A stretch of 43,803 nt of DNA from assembly GCA_024639145.1 (NCBI GenBank), contig JAHEIZ010000012.1, positions 1 through 43,803 of the forward strand, read 5' to 3'. Made by a program: the position numbers and the translations under genes. The notes under the pieces were generated by a model that worked only from the letters and a program-made list of their open reading frames with translations, made no database searches and was not told the DNA's origin. The DNA is from Actinomycetes bacterium (GTDB lineage: Bacteria; Actinomycetota; Actinomycetes; S36-B12). How positions within the stretch are numbered: the stretch's first letter is position 1; each line of letters opens with the position of its first letter. Below, piece by piece: positions 1 to 10,100 of this stretch.

Positions 1-177
1 CTCCTCGAGATCGAGGTGACCGAGCAGATAGCCATTGATGATGGGCGCGTGCATCGGCTCGAGCTCGATGCCGAACTCAGGATGGCTGGTGAACTGCTTT
101 GCGAGCTCGGTGAAGAGCCGGGAGATTCCACCGTACTCCTGGATGGCAAAGATCTGCTCATCGAAGGCTACGCGCAC
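1..177 (-). CDS. Glycosyltransferase family 4, N-terminal fragment cut by window edge
   Basis: Only the first 59 codons are inside the window; the rest lies beyond position 1. Read on the minus strand from a GTG at 177, the product begins MRVAFDEQIFAIQEYGGISR and continues with a helix (LFTELAKQF). This is the usual opening of GT4 (group 1) glycosyltransferases: a beta strand, then a glycine-rich G-G-I-S-R loop. The GTG start is well fixed. An in-frame TAG lies four codons upstream, and a -10-like TAGAAT sits exactly 6 nt before the GTG, which fits a leaderless message. It shares direction with the large minus-strand glycosyltransferase block but is separated from it by the facing gene at 254-1243. 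The sugar donor and acceptor cannot be told from the fragment. Confidence 0.72.
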   Translation of the reverse strand, partial: MRVAFDEQIFAIQEYGGISRLFTELAKQFTSHPEFGIELEPMHAPIINGYLLGHLDLEE

Positions 178-183
178 CTGTCG

Positions 184-189
184 ATTCTA
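184..189 (-). promoter_or_regulatory. -10 element of leaderless promoter for the partial GT4
   Basis: Minus-strand TAGAAT lies 6 nt before the GTG at 177, so transcription would begin at about the start codon. No clear -35 is seen at the expected distance. Confidence 0.45.
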
Positions 190-253
190 TGCCTGGCTCG
201 GCGCGGCCCTGCGCATACAATCGCCCCACAGCGACTCCATAGTGAAGGTCTCC

Positions 254-1243
254 ATGCAGCCGATCGGCACCATCGAACGCGTTCTAGTGTATCCGCGCAG
301 CGGGTATAGCAATCGCCTTCAGGCGATGGCGAGTTCAGCGATCCTTGCCAAGAGACTCGGGGCCGATTTCCGAGTGTGCTGGGAGACCGAGGATGTCGTT
401 CCCGATGGTCCTGAGATGACCTTCGATTCTGGCTACTGCGCTGCCGTGATGGTCACTCCCGAACGCTGTCGTAGCGAGTGGGGCATCGTGCGCGAAGACC
501 TGCCTCGATATTTCCACTCTCTTCCCGAACAGGGACTCATCGTCCTAGCCGGTCATGATCGTGGTGAGCAGGCGTTCATGCCCGAGTTGCGTGCCGCCCT
601 TGGCGCCGCGATCCCTTCGACCACACTCGTGATCATCGCGGGCGGCCAGTTCTTCCTTGACTCCGATGCTTCGCCCTCAGTCGACTGGCAGTCTGGCTTC
701 CGCCGAGAGCGCCATGAGTACTACTCGCATACGCCACTAAACCCCGGGATCGAGAGTGCAGCACGTACCGAGCTTGCTTCACGGGGCCCATTCATCGGAT
801 TGCACCTTCGCTACACCGACCGCGCACACCAGACTCCCTTCGATGGCGAGATTCGTGATGCTCTAAAGGCCACGTCGGGCGAGTCCGGCCTCGTTGATGT
901 CTTCGTTGCCACTGACAATCGGGCAACGCGGGAGAAATGGTCGGCCGAAATTCTCGACCTGGGAATGCACCCCTGGAGCGTGGATCACGGCTCGTGGGAT
1001 CGCTCCGTGTCCGGAAGCGGGCATGCGGCATTGGTCGACTGGCGAATTCTTACTCGTGCAGAGCGACTGGTGTATTTCGCAGAATCCACCTTCGCGGAAG
1101 AAGCGGCTGTCGCATCTGACGGATATACCTTGAGCACACCTCTGGCGGCTAACGCCATTCGATCCACATTGATGCGCGCACAGGGGCTCGCGCGCAATGT
1201 GGTGAGTTACCCGAGCCGGCGCGGGTGGTTCAGCCACTCCTAG
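254..1243 (+). CDS. Fucosyltransferase-like protein (NodZ/GT23-like)
   Basis: About 329 residues. The N-terminus (VLVYPRSGYSNRLQAMASS) has the P-R-S-G-x-S-N-R-L pattern of fucosyltransferase-type GT-B enzymes. The middle has GLHLRYTDR, a variant of the H-x-R-R-T-D motif that binds GDP-fucose in NodZ/FUT8-like enzymes, followed by VFVATDN. Near the end LVYFAESTFAEEAA resembles the S-T-F-(S) motif of the same families. These motifs are visible; the donor (GDP-fucose or a related GDP-6-deoxyhexose) is inferred from the family and from gmd at 11795-12799. ATG 254 has a GAAGG-like ribosome site just upstream; an in-frame GTG at 242 is an alternative. The open frame runs upstream to about 35, but that part reads as non-coding. 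Its stop overlaps the stop of the convergent gene at 1240. Confidence 0.6.
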   Translation: MQPIGTIERVLVYPRSGYSNRLQAMASSAILAKRLGADFRVCWETEDVVPDGPEMTFDSGYCAAVMVTPERCRSEWGIVREDLPRYFHSLPEQGLIVLAGHDRGEQAFMPELRAALGAAIPSTTLVIIAGGQFFLDSDASPSVDWQSGFRRERHEYYSHTPLNPGIESAARTELASRGPFIGLHLRYTDRAHQTPFDGEIRDALKATSGESGLVDVFVATDNRATREKWSAEILDLGMHPWSVDHGSWDRSVSGSGHAALVDWRILTRAERLVYFAESTFAEEAAVASDGYTLSTPLAANAIRSTLMRAQGLARNVVSYPSRRGWFSHS

Positions 1244-3003
1244 TGAGTGAAACCGTCCTGGATCGATTGCCCTGTCATGCCTACGGAACCCCCCATACCT
1301 GCCGCACAAAGCGGATATACGTTCCAGCACTGATCTGACTCGGTAGGCACCTGGATTACGAGGCCGGTGGACATCGTGGTCGGAACTGTGGGAGGCATCG
1401 GAATTGGAGTCACCGCGTAGCCCACATTGACCGGGCCTAGCTTGAACTCACGGGCTTCAGTGATCGAGGGGGTATCGAGACGCGCGATCGAGCAGTAGGC
1501 AATGAGCAGAACCAGAACGGCGGAGCCGAGAACGCTCACCAGGTCGAAGGGTCGAACACCCAGGATGCGCTTTCGATTCCTGGCTAGAGAGTGAAGTGCC
1601 CAGCCGATCGGAATGAGTGCGACGCTGAAGAGCGAACCCCAGATGAAGCGGTACGAGGGAGGTGAAGCCAGCCACCATGCGGCAACGCTGATGACTGAGG
1701 GGGTGAGCGCGACGAGCAAGAGTCTCGGTGATGCTCCGCTAGTCCTTCGGGCGACAACGCACAGGATGAGAGCCACGAGAAGCAGGCCCATCATGAAGTA
1801 GGTCTCCCACTGGGTGAGCGCATTCGCGCACCAGGCGGGGATCCAGCCCCAGCCCTTCGCCGCCTCCCATAGATTCCCGGGGTCGCGCGCAGCCCCGAGA
1901 GTCGCCGTGCGCAGATCAACCGGGTCAGCGGCCAGCCACGGAACATCAAAGTGATGAATGGACAACGGGTATTCGAGCCAGCCACTGAGTCGATAGTCGC
2001 GCACGGACTGCACTCCTAGGAGCGCAATACTCAGCACGACTCCCCACGCCCAGGCACTTGTTCTCCTTCGACTTTCGCGCCGCCGTGCCCAAACCGCACG
2101 CACGACCAGCACTGCGACCACGGCGCCGAGGAAGAACACCATGGTCGGGCGCATCGACACGATGATTACCGACACGATGATCGCAACCAGCGCATCACGC
2201 TGGCCGCCGTCGCGGCGCTGGATCGCATCAGCGAGATAGGCAACGGCCACCAGGGTCAAGATCATGACCGCCGAGTCCGAGGTTGGGCTGATGACCCAGT
2301 AATCCGACAGAGCAATGAGAGGAACCCACGATGCGAGAACACCCACCAGCAGGATGTAGGTGCCCACCGACTTTCGACGTTGAAGAAGTCGCATGACGAG
2401 ATCTGTCGCCATCATTGCCATCAGCAGGCCATTGATCAGCCGATAGCCCACGCCATCCCACGGGCCATTTCCGAGTGCTGCGGCAAGCGGGAAGATGCTG
2501 TTGTTGTAGCCGATCGGATTCATCAGGTTCGCGATGCCTGGAATCGTGGCGAAATCGCCCGAGTACTTCACCGCACCTAGGTGATACAACCCAGTGTCGT
2601 AATTCGTGACCGGGCCGAGGGCCGCAATCGCCATGTAGATCATTCCGAGCGCAAGCACCACGATCAGAATTCGCGTGGCGATAGTGGTCGAACGTCGGGA
2701 TTTGGTCTTGGTACTCAAGCTCAGCCGCGAGGCAGCGAATAGACCGCCGATTGCAAAGATTGCGATTACTGCGATGAGGCTCACCGCAGCGGCGCTGCTG
2801 CGAAGGGGTGTCAGCAAGTTGGTGACGAGCACGCTGATCGTCATGATCAGCAGGCCCCACCACATGCTCACCCGCCAGGTGACGAGTGACCTGGCGGGAT
2901 TCGACAGAAGTGCAGGGGCTCGACCCACCAGCATGAGCGCGGCGATGACCACCGCCCATGTCACCAAGGCGGCAACCGCGCCCACGGCGATCTGCCAGGT
3001 CAT
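1240..3003 (-). CDS. Polytopic membrane protein, GT-C glycosyltransferase-like
   Basis: 587 residues with roughly a dozen hydrophobic segments separated by short basic loops, typical of GT-C type integral membrane glycosyltransferases. After the third or fourth segment there is an extracytoplasmic-type loop with NYDTGLYHLGAVKY and NPIGYNNSIFPL. Its acidic residue could be the GT-C catalytic Asp. The last 70 residues lie outside the membrane region and contain two cysteines (DQCWNVYPLCAAGMGG). It starts 9 bp after UXS in the same operon, so it is the last gene of the left polysaccharide operon. Likely role: transfer of a sugar from a polyprenyl-phosphate donor outside the membrane. A polymerase or a simple structural membrane protein cannot be excluded. 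Its stop overlaps that of the facing gene. Confidence 0.55.
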   Translation of the reverse strand: MTWQIAVGAVAALVTWAVVIAALMLVGRAPALLSNPARSLVTWRVSMWWGLLIMTISVLVTNLLTPLRSSAAAVSLIAVIAIFAIGGLFAASRLSLSTKTKSRRSTTIATRILIVVLALGMIYMAIAALGPVTNYDTGLYHLGAVKYSGDFATIPGIANLMNPIGYNNSIFPLAAALGNGPWDGVGYRLINGLLMAMMATDLVMRLLQRRKSVGTYILLVGVLASWVPLIALSDYWVISPTSDSAVMILTLVAVAYLADAIQRRDGGQRDALVAIIVSVIIVSMRPTMVFFLGAVVAVLVVRAVWARRRESRRRTSAWAWGVVLSIALLGVQSVRDYRLSGWLEYPLSIHHFDVPWLAADPVDLRTATLGAARDPGNLWEAAKGWGWIPAWCANALTQWETYFMMGLLLVALILCVVARRTSGASPRLLLVALTPSVISVAAWWLASPPSYRFIWGSLFSVALIPIGWALHSLARNRKRILGVRPFDLVSVLGSAVLVLLIAYCSIARLDTPSITEAREFKLGPVNVGYAVTPIPMPPTVPTTMSTGLVIQVPTESDQCWNVYPLCAAGMGGSVGMTGQSIQDGFTH

Positions 3004-3012
3004 GCTCGGTGA

Positions 3013-3963
3013 CTAGCCCAGCACCGAGGTACGGAAGTACTCGATCGTGCGGGTGAGCCCCTCCACGAGCGGAATCGTCGGCGCCCAGCCCAAGGTGCTC
3101 TTCGCCCGCGTGATGTCGGGCTGGCGACGAACCGGGTCGTCTACCGGAAGTGGCAGGTAGTCAATTCCGGGGTTGACTCCCGTGTGCTCGATCACGAGAT
3201 CGGCCAGCTCGGCGATCGTGAACTCACCCGGATTGCCGAGGTTGATGGGCCCGGTGACCGTGTCGTCGCTGTTCATCATCGCGATGAGGCCGTCAATGAG
3301 GTCATCGACGTAGCAGAAGGAACGAGTCTGCTGTCCCTCGCCGTAGACGGTAAGCGGCTTGTTCGTCAGAGCACTCATGATGAAGTTCGAGACCACGCGG
3401 CCATCCTGGGGATGCATGCGCGGGCCATAGGTGTTGAACAGGCGCACGACCTTGATTCGAAGGTCATGCTGGCGGTGGTAGTCGAAGAAGAGCGTCTCCG
3501 CAGCGCGCTTGCCCTCGTCGTAGCAGGCACGCGGGCCAATGGGGTTCACGTTGCCCCAGTAATCCTCAGTTTGCGGATGAATGAGGGGATCGCCGTAGAT
3601 TTCGGAAGTGGACGTGAGCAGGATCTTCGCGCCAGTGCGCTTGGCAAGGCCGAGCATGTTGATCGAGCCGTGCACTGCAGTCTTCGTAGTCTGCACGGGA
3701 TCACGCTGGTAATGGATCGGGCTGGCCGGGCATGCGAGGTGATAGATCTCGTCGACCTCGACATACAGCGGAAAGGTCACGTCGTGGCGAGTGAGCTCAA
3801 AACGCGGATTGCCCATCAGGTGAGCGATGTTGTCCTTGCTCGAGGAATAGAAGTTGTCGACGCAGAGCACCTCGTAGCCGTCATTGAGCAGGCGCTCGCA
3901 CAAATGTGAGCCCAGGAAACCCGCTCCCCCGGTGACCAAAGCACGACCCTTGGCAATACTCAT
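3013..3963 (-). CDS. uxs: UDP-glucuronate decarboxylase (UDP-xylose synthase)
   Basis: 316 residues, normal length for the soluble form. It is an extended short-chain dehydrogenase that converts UDP-glucuronate to UDP-xylose with bound NAD. Visible: N-terminal Rossmann motif [22 protein letters not shown]-type serine/threonine region (TSTSEIYG), and the catalytic Y-x-x-x-K as [14 protein letters not shown]. That last string is close to diagnostic for UXS versus other NDP-sugar epimerases. Further on are [10 protein letters not shown] and RSFCYVDDL. The ATG at 3963 overlaps the preceding glycosyltransferase stop by 4 bp, so the two are translationally coupled. UDP-xylose is most likely a donor for one of the adjacent glycosyltransferases. 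UDP-glucose dehydrogenase, which would supply the substrate, is not in the window. Confidence 0.92.
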   Translation of the reverse strand: MSIAKGRALVTGGAGFLGSHLCERLLNDGYEVLCVDNFYSSSKDNIAHLMGNPRFELTRHDVTFPLYVEVDEIYHLACPASPIHYQRDPVQTTKTAVHGSINMLGLAKRTGAKILLTSTSEIYGDPLIHPQTEDYWGNVNPIGPRACYDEGKRAAETLFFDYHRQHDLRIKVVRLFNTYGPRMHPQDGRVVSNFIMSALTNKPLTVYGEGQQTRSFCYVDDLIDGLIAMMNSDDTVTGPINLGNPGEFTIAELADLVIEHTGVNPGIDYLPLPVDDPVRRQPDITRAKSTLGWAPTIPLVEGLTRTIEYFRTSVLG

Positions 3964-4880
3964 GATGCTCTCCCTTGTCGCTGCTTAAGGTACCGCGCGC
4001 CCTGAACGGCGAAGCCGATCACCGATACATGAAAGTGATGCTTGCGGGTCCAGGCATCGGCCTTGGTGTCGAGAGTGACCGGCACTGGTGTGGTGGGCAG
4101 CGCGATCGGCTCGACGCTGCGAGTCTCAACCTCCTGCTTGGTGTGGGTCGCATCCTCGCCAAAACCGAGGTTGCGCACGAGGTTCACGTTCGAAGTGGCC
4201 GTCCAGGATTCAGCGCACATGCTCGCGTACACGAGCTGGCCATCCCAGGTATCTACTTCCTTGCGCGCGAGCAATTCGAAGGTGCTGGCCCAATAGAGGG
4301 CGCCCGCAAGCGAGTGACCACTTCGCGCCCACAGGCGCGTTGGCGGCAAGCCCTTGCGCCAGCCCGAGATATCAAGTCGATGCTGTGCCCAGGATCTCCG
4401 CCATGTGGCCCAGCCCCAGATATGCGGCACCTGGCTGAATCGGTACGCCTGCTCGGGATGCGACTGAAACTCCGGGGGCACGAAATTGCAACCGGAGATC
4501 GCGAAGACTCGATTGTCGTTCTCGTACCGATCAAGAAGCTCCGCGCAGAACGGAAAGAAACTGGGATCGGGGATGATGTCGTCCTCGAGGATGATGCCGC
4601 GCTCGACATTGTCGAAGAACCAGCTGATGGCTGTGGACACCCCGAGACCGCAGCCGAGATTGCTCTCCTGGAAGAGGGTCTTGACCTCGCAGGGCCAGTC
4701 GATCTCGCGCGCGAGATCGCGGCAGGCCTGCACTCGAACTGCCTCGTCGGGGCGCCCTTCGCGCGGGCCATCAACAGCAAGGAAGATGCGTGAAGGCTTC
4801 ACCTCTCGAAGGCGCTCGATCAGCGTGCGCAGGTGATCGGGGCGATTAAAGGCAATGAGCAGAACGGCTTCATCACTCAT
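3960..4880 (-). CDS. GT-A fold glycosyltransferase (HlpA-like nucleotide-diphospho-sugar transferase)
   Basis: 306 residues from the ATG at 4880. The opening [20 protein letters not shown] is a typical GT-A beginning. Near residue 90, [15 protein letters not shown] supplies the acidic metal-binding cluster (E-D-D), and GCNF and WGWATWRR follow. This combination is characteristic of the family annotated as hemolytic-protein-HlpA-like or nucleotide-diphospho-sugar transferase, seen in many polysaccharide clusters. An upstream extension to 4949 in the same frame is rejected because MSDEAV matches the family start and the upstream residues are part of the DUF2304 gene in another frame. It overlaps DUF2304 by 8 bp and UXS by 4 bp. 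Sugar specificity is unknown; xylosyl transfer is a guess from the coupled UXS. Confidence 0.75.
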   Translation of the reverse strand: MSDEAVLLIAFNRPDHLRTLIERLREVKPSRIFLAVDGPREGRPDEAVRVQACRDLAREIDWPCEVKTLFQESNLGCGLGVSTAISWFFDNVERGIILEDDIIPDPSFFPFCAELLDRYENDNRVFAISGCNFVPPEFQSHPEQAYRFSQVPHIWGWATWRRSWAQHRLDISGWRKGLPPTRLWARSGHSLAGALYWASTFELLARKEVDTWDGQLVYASMCAESWTATSNVNLVRNLGFGEDATHTKQEVETRSVEPIALPTTPVPVTLDTKADAWTRKHHFHVSVIGFAVQGARYLKQRQGRAS

Positions 4881-5238
4881 GCGAATCAGGCCGCTGCCGT
4901 TCGTCGATCTCCTTGATGCGCTGATCGAGCAGTGCAACCTCTTCGGCAAGCCTGCGAATTCGAGCCTCGTGCCGGCTTAGTTCGTAACTGAGCTGCACGC
5001 TTACGAGTACCAGCAGCACGATGGTGACGAAGAAGAGCAGGTTGACCGGTTGGGCGATGCCGAGACGGAAACTGATCCAGTCAAGTACCTGCGGGAAGAG
5101 CGCGAAGAAGAGTGCCATACCGGCGAAGAAGAGCCAGAGAACCGCGTACTTCTCCTTCAGCACGCCGCGGCGCAGCAGATCGAGAATGAAGACGAAGGTG
5201 ATGAGGGCGGTTACAGCCGCGAGGATGTTCGGGGTCAT
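4873..5238 (-). CDS. DUF2304 domain membrane protein
   Basis: 121 residues: two or three hydrophobic helices (residues 1-20, about 30-55 and 65-85), then a charged coiled tail (SRHEARIRRLAEEVALLDQR). Size and pattern match the DUF2304 family. Its genes almost always sit directly beside a dolichol-phosphate-mannose-synthase-like GT2, as here. The start ATG overlaps the stop of that GT2 by 1 bp (TGATG), so the two are translationally coupled and probably form one membrane complex. The molecular role of DUF2304 is not known; helping anchor the GT2 or flip polyprenyl-linked sugar has been suggested for such partners. Confidence 0.8.
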   Translation of the reverse strand: MTPNILAAVTALITFVFILDLLRRGVLKEKYAVLWLFFAGMALFFALFPQVLDWISFRLGIAQPVNLLFFVTIVLLVLVSVQLSYELSRHEARIRRLAEEVALLDQRIKEIDERQRPDSHE

Positions 5239-5963
5239 CAGGTCTCGTCTCCCCGGCTCTGATTCGGCTTCTTCAGCACCGTCGCGACAAGCGCGAGGCT
5301 GGCTCGACCCAGATAGAGGGCCGACCAGAGCGCATTCTTGCTGGGGCGTCCGATGGCTCGGTAATACATCGTCACCGGAGCTTCATCGATGACAAGCCCA
5401 TGACGGATCGCAATGGAGAGCGAGCCGACTGTGTCGCCGAGGTACTCGGCCGGGTAGTTCACGGCAAAGAGGTCGATGGCCTTGGGGCCGGCCGACCTGA
5501 AGCCCGAGGTCGGATCACTGATCGTCGCCTTGCTCATGCGGCTCAGCGCCTTGGAGAGCAGGACCATTGCCCACCGGCGCGGTCCCCCGACGAAATACAT
5601 GGAATTCGGGTGGAAGCGAGTGCCCACCACGATGTCAGCGCCATCGAGGCCGACGAGGAGTCGCTCAAGATCTGCCGGATCGTGCTGGCCGTCAGCGTCG
5701 ACCTGCACCAGGCCCTGGTAGCCCTCGCGCTTGGCATAGAGGAAGGCCGTGCGCATGGCTCCGCCAACGCCCACATTGAAGGGGAGGGAGACAACTGCGG
5801 CCCCGGCCGCGGCCGCGACCTCGGCCGTCTTGTCAGTGGATCCGTCATTCACCACCAGGATTCCGGCCTGAGGAAGGTGCTCCGTGACCTTGCCGATGAC
5901 ATCGGCGATCGAGCCTTCCTCATTCCAGGCGGGGATAGCGATGAGCACCCGCGAGGAATCCAT
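5238..5963 (-). CDS. GT2 glycosyltransferase, polyprenyl-phosphate sugar synthase type
   Basis: 241 residues from ATG 5963. Visible: VLIAIPAWNEEGSIADVI (GT2 start), VVNDGSTDKT, then VQVDADGQHDPADL, the D-x-D-G-Q-H metal-binding motif of dolichol-phosphate mannose/glucose synthases. The family moves a sugar from an NDP donor to polyprenyl phosphate on the cytoplasmic face. Product lipid-sugars are the donors for GT-C enzymes, two candidates for which lie in this window (1240-3003 and 31328-33349). No C-terminal membrane helices are present, so membrane contact probably comes from the coupled DUF2304 protein. An upstream in-frame extension to 6209 is Arg/Ser/Pro-rich without family similarity and is rejected. 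Confidence 0.85.
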   Translation of the reverse strand: MDSSRVLIAIPAWNEEGSIADVIGKVTEHLPQAGILVVNDGSTDKTAEVAAAAGAAVVSLPFNVGVGGAMRTAFLYAKREGYQGLVQVDADGQHDPADLERLLVGLDGADIVVGTRFHPNSMYFVGGPRRWAMVLLSKALSRMSKATISDPTSGFRSAGPKAIDLFAVNYPAEYLGDTVGSLSIAIRHGLVIDEAPVTMYYRAIGRPSKNALWSALYLGRASLALVATVLKKPNQSRGDET

Positions 5964-6015
5964 GGGTCCACGGTAGTCCACGGGCGATCTATTCCTTCGG
6001 TAGCAAGGCCCGCGG

Positions 6016-7149
6016 CTAGCGGCTGAGCGAATGAGCGACTGCAGCCGTGAATTCACGCCAGGTCGGGATGCTCTCAGGTGCCAGTTCCTGTGCGAGATCC
6101 ATCGCCGAGACCAAGGCGAAGGCACGTGCCATCTCGTCGGCGGTGGAAGTGGCGAGGCGTCGGGCCCCTCGGCTCTCCATGATCTCGCCGGCTGGCTGGA
6201 TGCCGTCATAGATCACCGGAGTACCGAGGCGAATCGCCTCGAGAACCGGGATGCCGTAACCCTCGATGCCGATCGAGAGGAACACGTCAGCGCGGTGAAG
6301 CTCGTCGTAGACCAGTGCGTCATCGGCGTGGGTGATCCAGGTGACAGGGAGACCCTCGTCGATGGCTGCAGCGATGGTGTCGTTGATCGCCTGGTCGGAG
6401 GCCGAGGGCTTGCCGATGAAGACGAGTTCGGCATTTGCGCCTTGCGCGATCGCCTGACGGAAGCCCGCCAGAATTTCCACCGGCTGCTTACGGGCTTCGA
6501 GGGTGCCAAGACGCAGGAAACGCACCGGAGCGCCTTCCTCTCGCACCTTTGGCGCGCGGACGGCGATGTGATCGCCGCCGGGGTGGGCAACGATCGTGGT
6601 CTTGCGCAGATCGCGACGTAGACGACCGGTGATCTCGTCAGCGGCATAGTCGCTGATGCAGATGACTGAGTCGACTCGGGTGAGGTGACGGAAGTATTCA
6701 CTGACCCACGAGGCCGTGCCAGGAACGAATCGGTAGTTCGCCGGCTGAGTCATCGGCAGAGCGTCGTAGCCGATCATCGCCGTCGGCATGCAGCGTTCGA
6801 AGATCTCCAAACGCTGAAGCACGCTCGGTAGGTAAGACACCTCAGGAAGCAGCCAGCCGTCGTGCACGGCGAGAAGGTCGCCGAGCTGCACGCGCACGGT
6901 CACCGTCTCGGCGAGATATGCATTCACCCGATCGCGAAGGTCTGTCTCCGGGTCGCGAGGCGCGAAGGGCAGGGCAAGTAGACCAGTGGCCTCTTCCGGC
7001 GTGAGCAGGCCGAAGCCACCCTGGAAGGGCACCACGAACGATGCGGGCACATCTGCTGGCCAGTTCAACGCCAGCTGATGGAGCACACGCTGGATGCCAG
7101 TGCCGTAAGGGTCGGTGACGAACTGCTCGATATCGATGCCGAGGGTCAT
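6016..7149 (-). CDS. Glycosyltransferase family 4
   Basis: 377 residues. It starts MTLGIDIEQFVTDPYGTGIQ, the N-terminal strand plus glycine loop of GT4 enzymes that bind the acceptor. The C-terminal half carries FLRLGTLEARKQPVEILAGF (donor-site loop), HRADVFLSIGIEGYGIPVLEAIRLGTPVI (the E-x7-E donor-sugar motif as EGYGIPVLE) and a closing helix. The ATG at 7149 overlaps the stop of the large fusion protein by 4 bp. Specificity cannot be read from the sequence. Confidence 0.85.
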   Translation of the reverse strand: MTLGIDIEQFVTDPYGTGIQRVLHQLALNWPADVPASFVVPFQGGFGLLTPEEATGLLALPFAPRDPETDLRDRVNAYLAETVTVRVQLGDLLAVHDGWLLPEVSYLPSVLQRLEIFERCMPTAMIGYDALPMTQPANYRFVPGTASWVSEYFRHLTRVDSVICISDYAADEITGRLRRDLRKTTIVAHPGGDHIAVRAPKVREEGAPVRFLRLGTLEARKQPVEILAGFRQAIAQGANAELVFIGKPSASDQAINDTIAAAIDEGLPVTWITHADDALVYDELHRADVFLSIGIEGYGIPVLEAIRLGTPVIYDGIQPAGEIMESRGARRLATSTADEMARAFALVSAMDLAQELAPESIPTWREFTAAVAHSLSR

Positions 7150-10100
7150 GATGCCTCCCTCAGCAGCGCGAGCATGAGCTCCGCGTATCGACGGGGGGAC
7201 TTGGCGGCCAGGTACTCACGGCGCATCTGCTCGCGATCCTCCGCCGAGACCGGGCGCGAGAGTCGGTACTCGATCGCCTCAGCCACCATCAACGGGCTGA
7301 CCTCGTCAGGAAGGCGGTCGATAAATGCCGGGGTATCAACGTCGATCGCCAGGCCGTTGCTGCCCATGCCCGGCGTGCCATAGGCCGCCATGTCGGCCAG
7401 TGGGCCGCTTACGCCGAGGAAGGGGCTCACGCGCAACTGAATGCCCAGATCAACACCCAGGATGCAATCGCGGTACTGCTCATCACTGGTGAAGCCAGTG
7501 ATCTCGAAGTTCTCCATGCCAGCCTCACGCGCCTGACGCGTGAGTTGTTCGGCAACTCCTGGTGTTGCAGCGCCGACGAGATGCAGGTGCACATCATGAC
7601 CCCACTGCTTGAGCCACGCGCCAGCCTCGACGATGACATCAACGAGCTTGGTGCGGATGTCGACGTAACCGAAAGTTGCGATGTGCTTCGTGCCCGGCTC
7701 CCAGCCGAGTCGTGCCCGAGCAACATCGCGCATTCGCTGGGTGACAGTCTCGTCGTCGGGAATTCGGTACGCGGCAAAGGGAAGCAGCCGTGGTGTGACG
7801 CCCGTCTGCTCAGCGATGCGTTCTGCCGTGCTCGGCGAATGCATGATCAGCATGCGTGACTGACGGGCGATTTCCCAGAGACCGGCGTTCTGCAGTAGGC
7901 GCATGTCATCGAGCTGCTCCTCGAAGCTCGGCGCGAGCACTCGCTGGCGCTGACCGCGCAGCATCAGCTGCTCGACCCCGCCGCGACCCCGCAAAGCCGC
8001 GTAGAACTCGATCATGCGCGTGTCATGCGCCACGGCGACAGAGTCCACTGTCTTCATGACCTCGATGAACGGCACATGGAAGTGACTGTTACCAATCACG
8101 CTGACGAAGGAATCGTGATCGGCTCCGCTCGCAAGCACGGCATCGATGGTGTCGCTCTTGATGTGCGAATCCACTCGAGCATCGGCGGTCGTGTAGACCG
8201 TGAGATCGCACATCTTCACGAGCTCGCGCCCGACGGTCGCACTGAAATCGGCGATGCCTGACTTCTGCGGAGACCACGGCGTCGCGAAGCCGACTGAGAA
8301 GGAGCCCGGCGCGATGTAAGCGTGCGAATCCGGGATTCCCACGGAAGTCTTGCCGAGGTGAGCAAGTGCGCTTCGTCCGATGGTTGACTCCAGCGAATCA
8401 TGCTGGTGAGCGAGAAGCCGCTGCGATTGCTTGGGGAATGCTCGTCTTGTGCCCGCGTACTTGCGAACCGTGCGTGCGAAAGCTTTCAGGTTCTTCGGAT
8501 CCACAAGGTAGGAACCGCTGCCGATCAACTCACGATGCGCGGGGATATCAGAGGCAACGACATTCGCGCCGGCGGCGACGGCCTCGATCACCGGAAGAGA
8601 GAGGCCTTCGTCAAAGCTCGGCACCAACACGACTGAAGCGCTGCGGAGTGCCTCGATCATCTCCTGATCGCTGAGGCGGCCGGCAGTGACAGTCTCGCCC
8701 GGACGCATTGCGGCGTGGATGCTCCAGTGATGAACACGGGTCTCCTGGCCGGCCATGCCGATCACGAGCACATCGCGCTCTACGTCAATGCCTGCGGTCG
8801 CGACGGCAACAGCCGCGAGCGCTCCGTATGTGTTCTTGCGACCCTCGTCACCGGTCATGATCACGATCGGCCCGTCGGGGGTGCCCGGTCGCGGCTTGCC
8901 GGTGGGTCCAACGCTCTCGGGCCAGGCAACGGAGGTGGTTGAAGGGGTGCGGCCAAGCACCTTCGTGAGTTCTGTCTTGACCATGTGCGAGATGCACACG
9001 AATTCGTCATAGAGCGAAAGGGCATCAAGCGATGCCGCGTACTCCGCGCGTGCCCCCGCGTGGCGCAAGTACACGCTCGGGTAATGCATCGGAATGAAGT
9101 CGAAGACGATCGCGATCTTGTGCGCATCGGTGTGAAGTAGCGGCACGAGCGGGGTCGCTTGCGCTGTCATCGGCGACGGCTGAATCAAAACCGAGTACCT
9201 GGGAGCGGTCTTCTCGGTGACCCGGGTGATCTGCTCGCAGCTACCCGCGAGTTCTGCAGGAAGAATCTCCAACGCGTTATCGACGAGCAGCACGAGCTTG
9301 TCGTCCCCCAGGGTCGCCCTGGCCCCTTCGAGCGCACTTCTTGCGAAGCGACCGATTCCGCGGGTGCCAAAAGCTGCTGTCTGCAGGCTGCGCGCATCGA
9401 AGAGCACCTTCGCGCCCGGAGCGACAGCCGGAACGCTGGGCTTGGCAGCCAGGGCGAGCCGCAGTCTCAATGCTGCAATGACTCGGCCCAGTTCATCGTC
9501 ATGGTTATCGGTGCGCTTTTCGAGAAGTGCATCAGTGTCGTAAAGCCCGTCGGCGAGCCATGAGCGAATCTCGTTTTGATTCTCGCGAGTGAGGGCGGAG
9601 AGCGAGAGGCCTGCCGGAGGAAGTGCTGGCATGTGCTCGGGGGAAATCCAGTCAACAGACTCAGCCGGCGCCTTGCCCAAGTAAGCCGGATCGATCAGCT
9701 GCTCGATATTCGCATTGACATGCTTGAGGTGGCGGGATCGAATCACTGATTTCTGAATCGGGCCAGGCATCCTGGTGACAGCAACGCGCGCCTTGTGCTG
9801 GGCGATGCGTGCTGCCTTGCCGACCTTGCGCGAGTACTTCCAACTGCGCGAACCCTCGACACTTGCAAGAGCGGTGCGCAGTTCGTGAATCTGCTTCTCG
9901 TACTCGACAGTGGGTACCGCGTTCTTGACGTCATTGAGAATGAGCTCGCGCTGCCAAGCGTTCTTCGCGTAGGCCTCAGAGTTCGCGTGCTGGAGCTGTG
10001 CATGTGGTTCCTGCACCCAACCGTGCACGCCAATGTCGAGCGCGTTCAAGCCCAAGCTCACCTTGGCGAGCAACTCGGCGTGCTCCTTGGCCACGTACCA

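Noticed and set aside
35-253. N-terminal extension of the fucosyltransferase-like gene
   Set aside because: The stretch is antisense to a recognisable GT4 start and its own translation has no family character; ATG 254 starts just before the first conserved strand.
3184-3909. 241-codon plus-strand open frame
   Set aside because: Antisense to UXS, which has complete family motifs.
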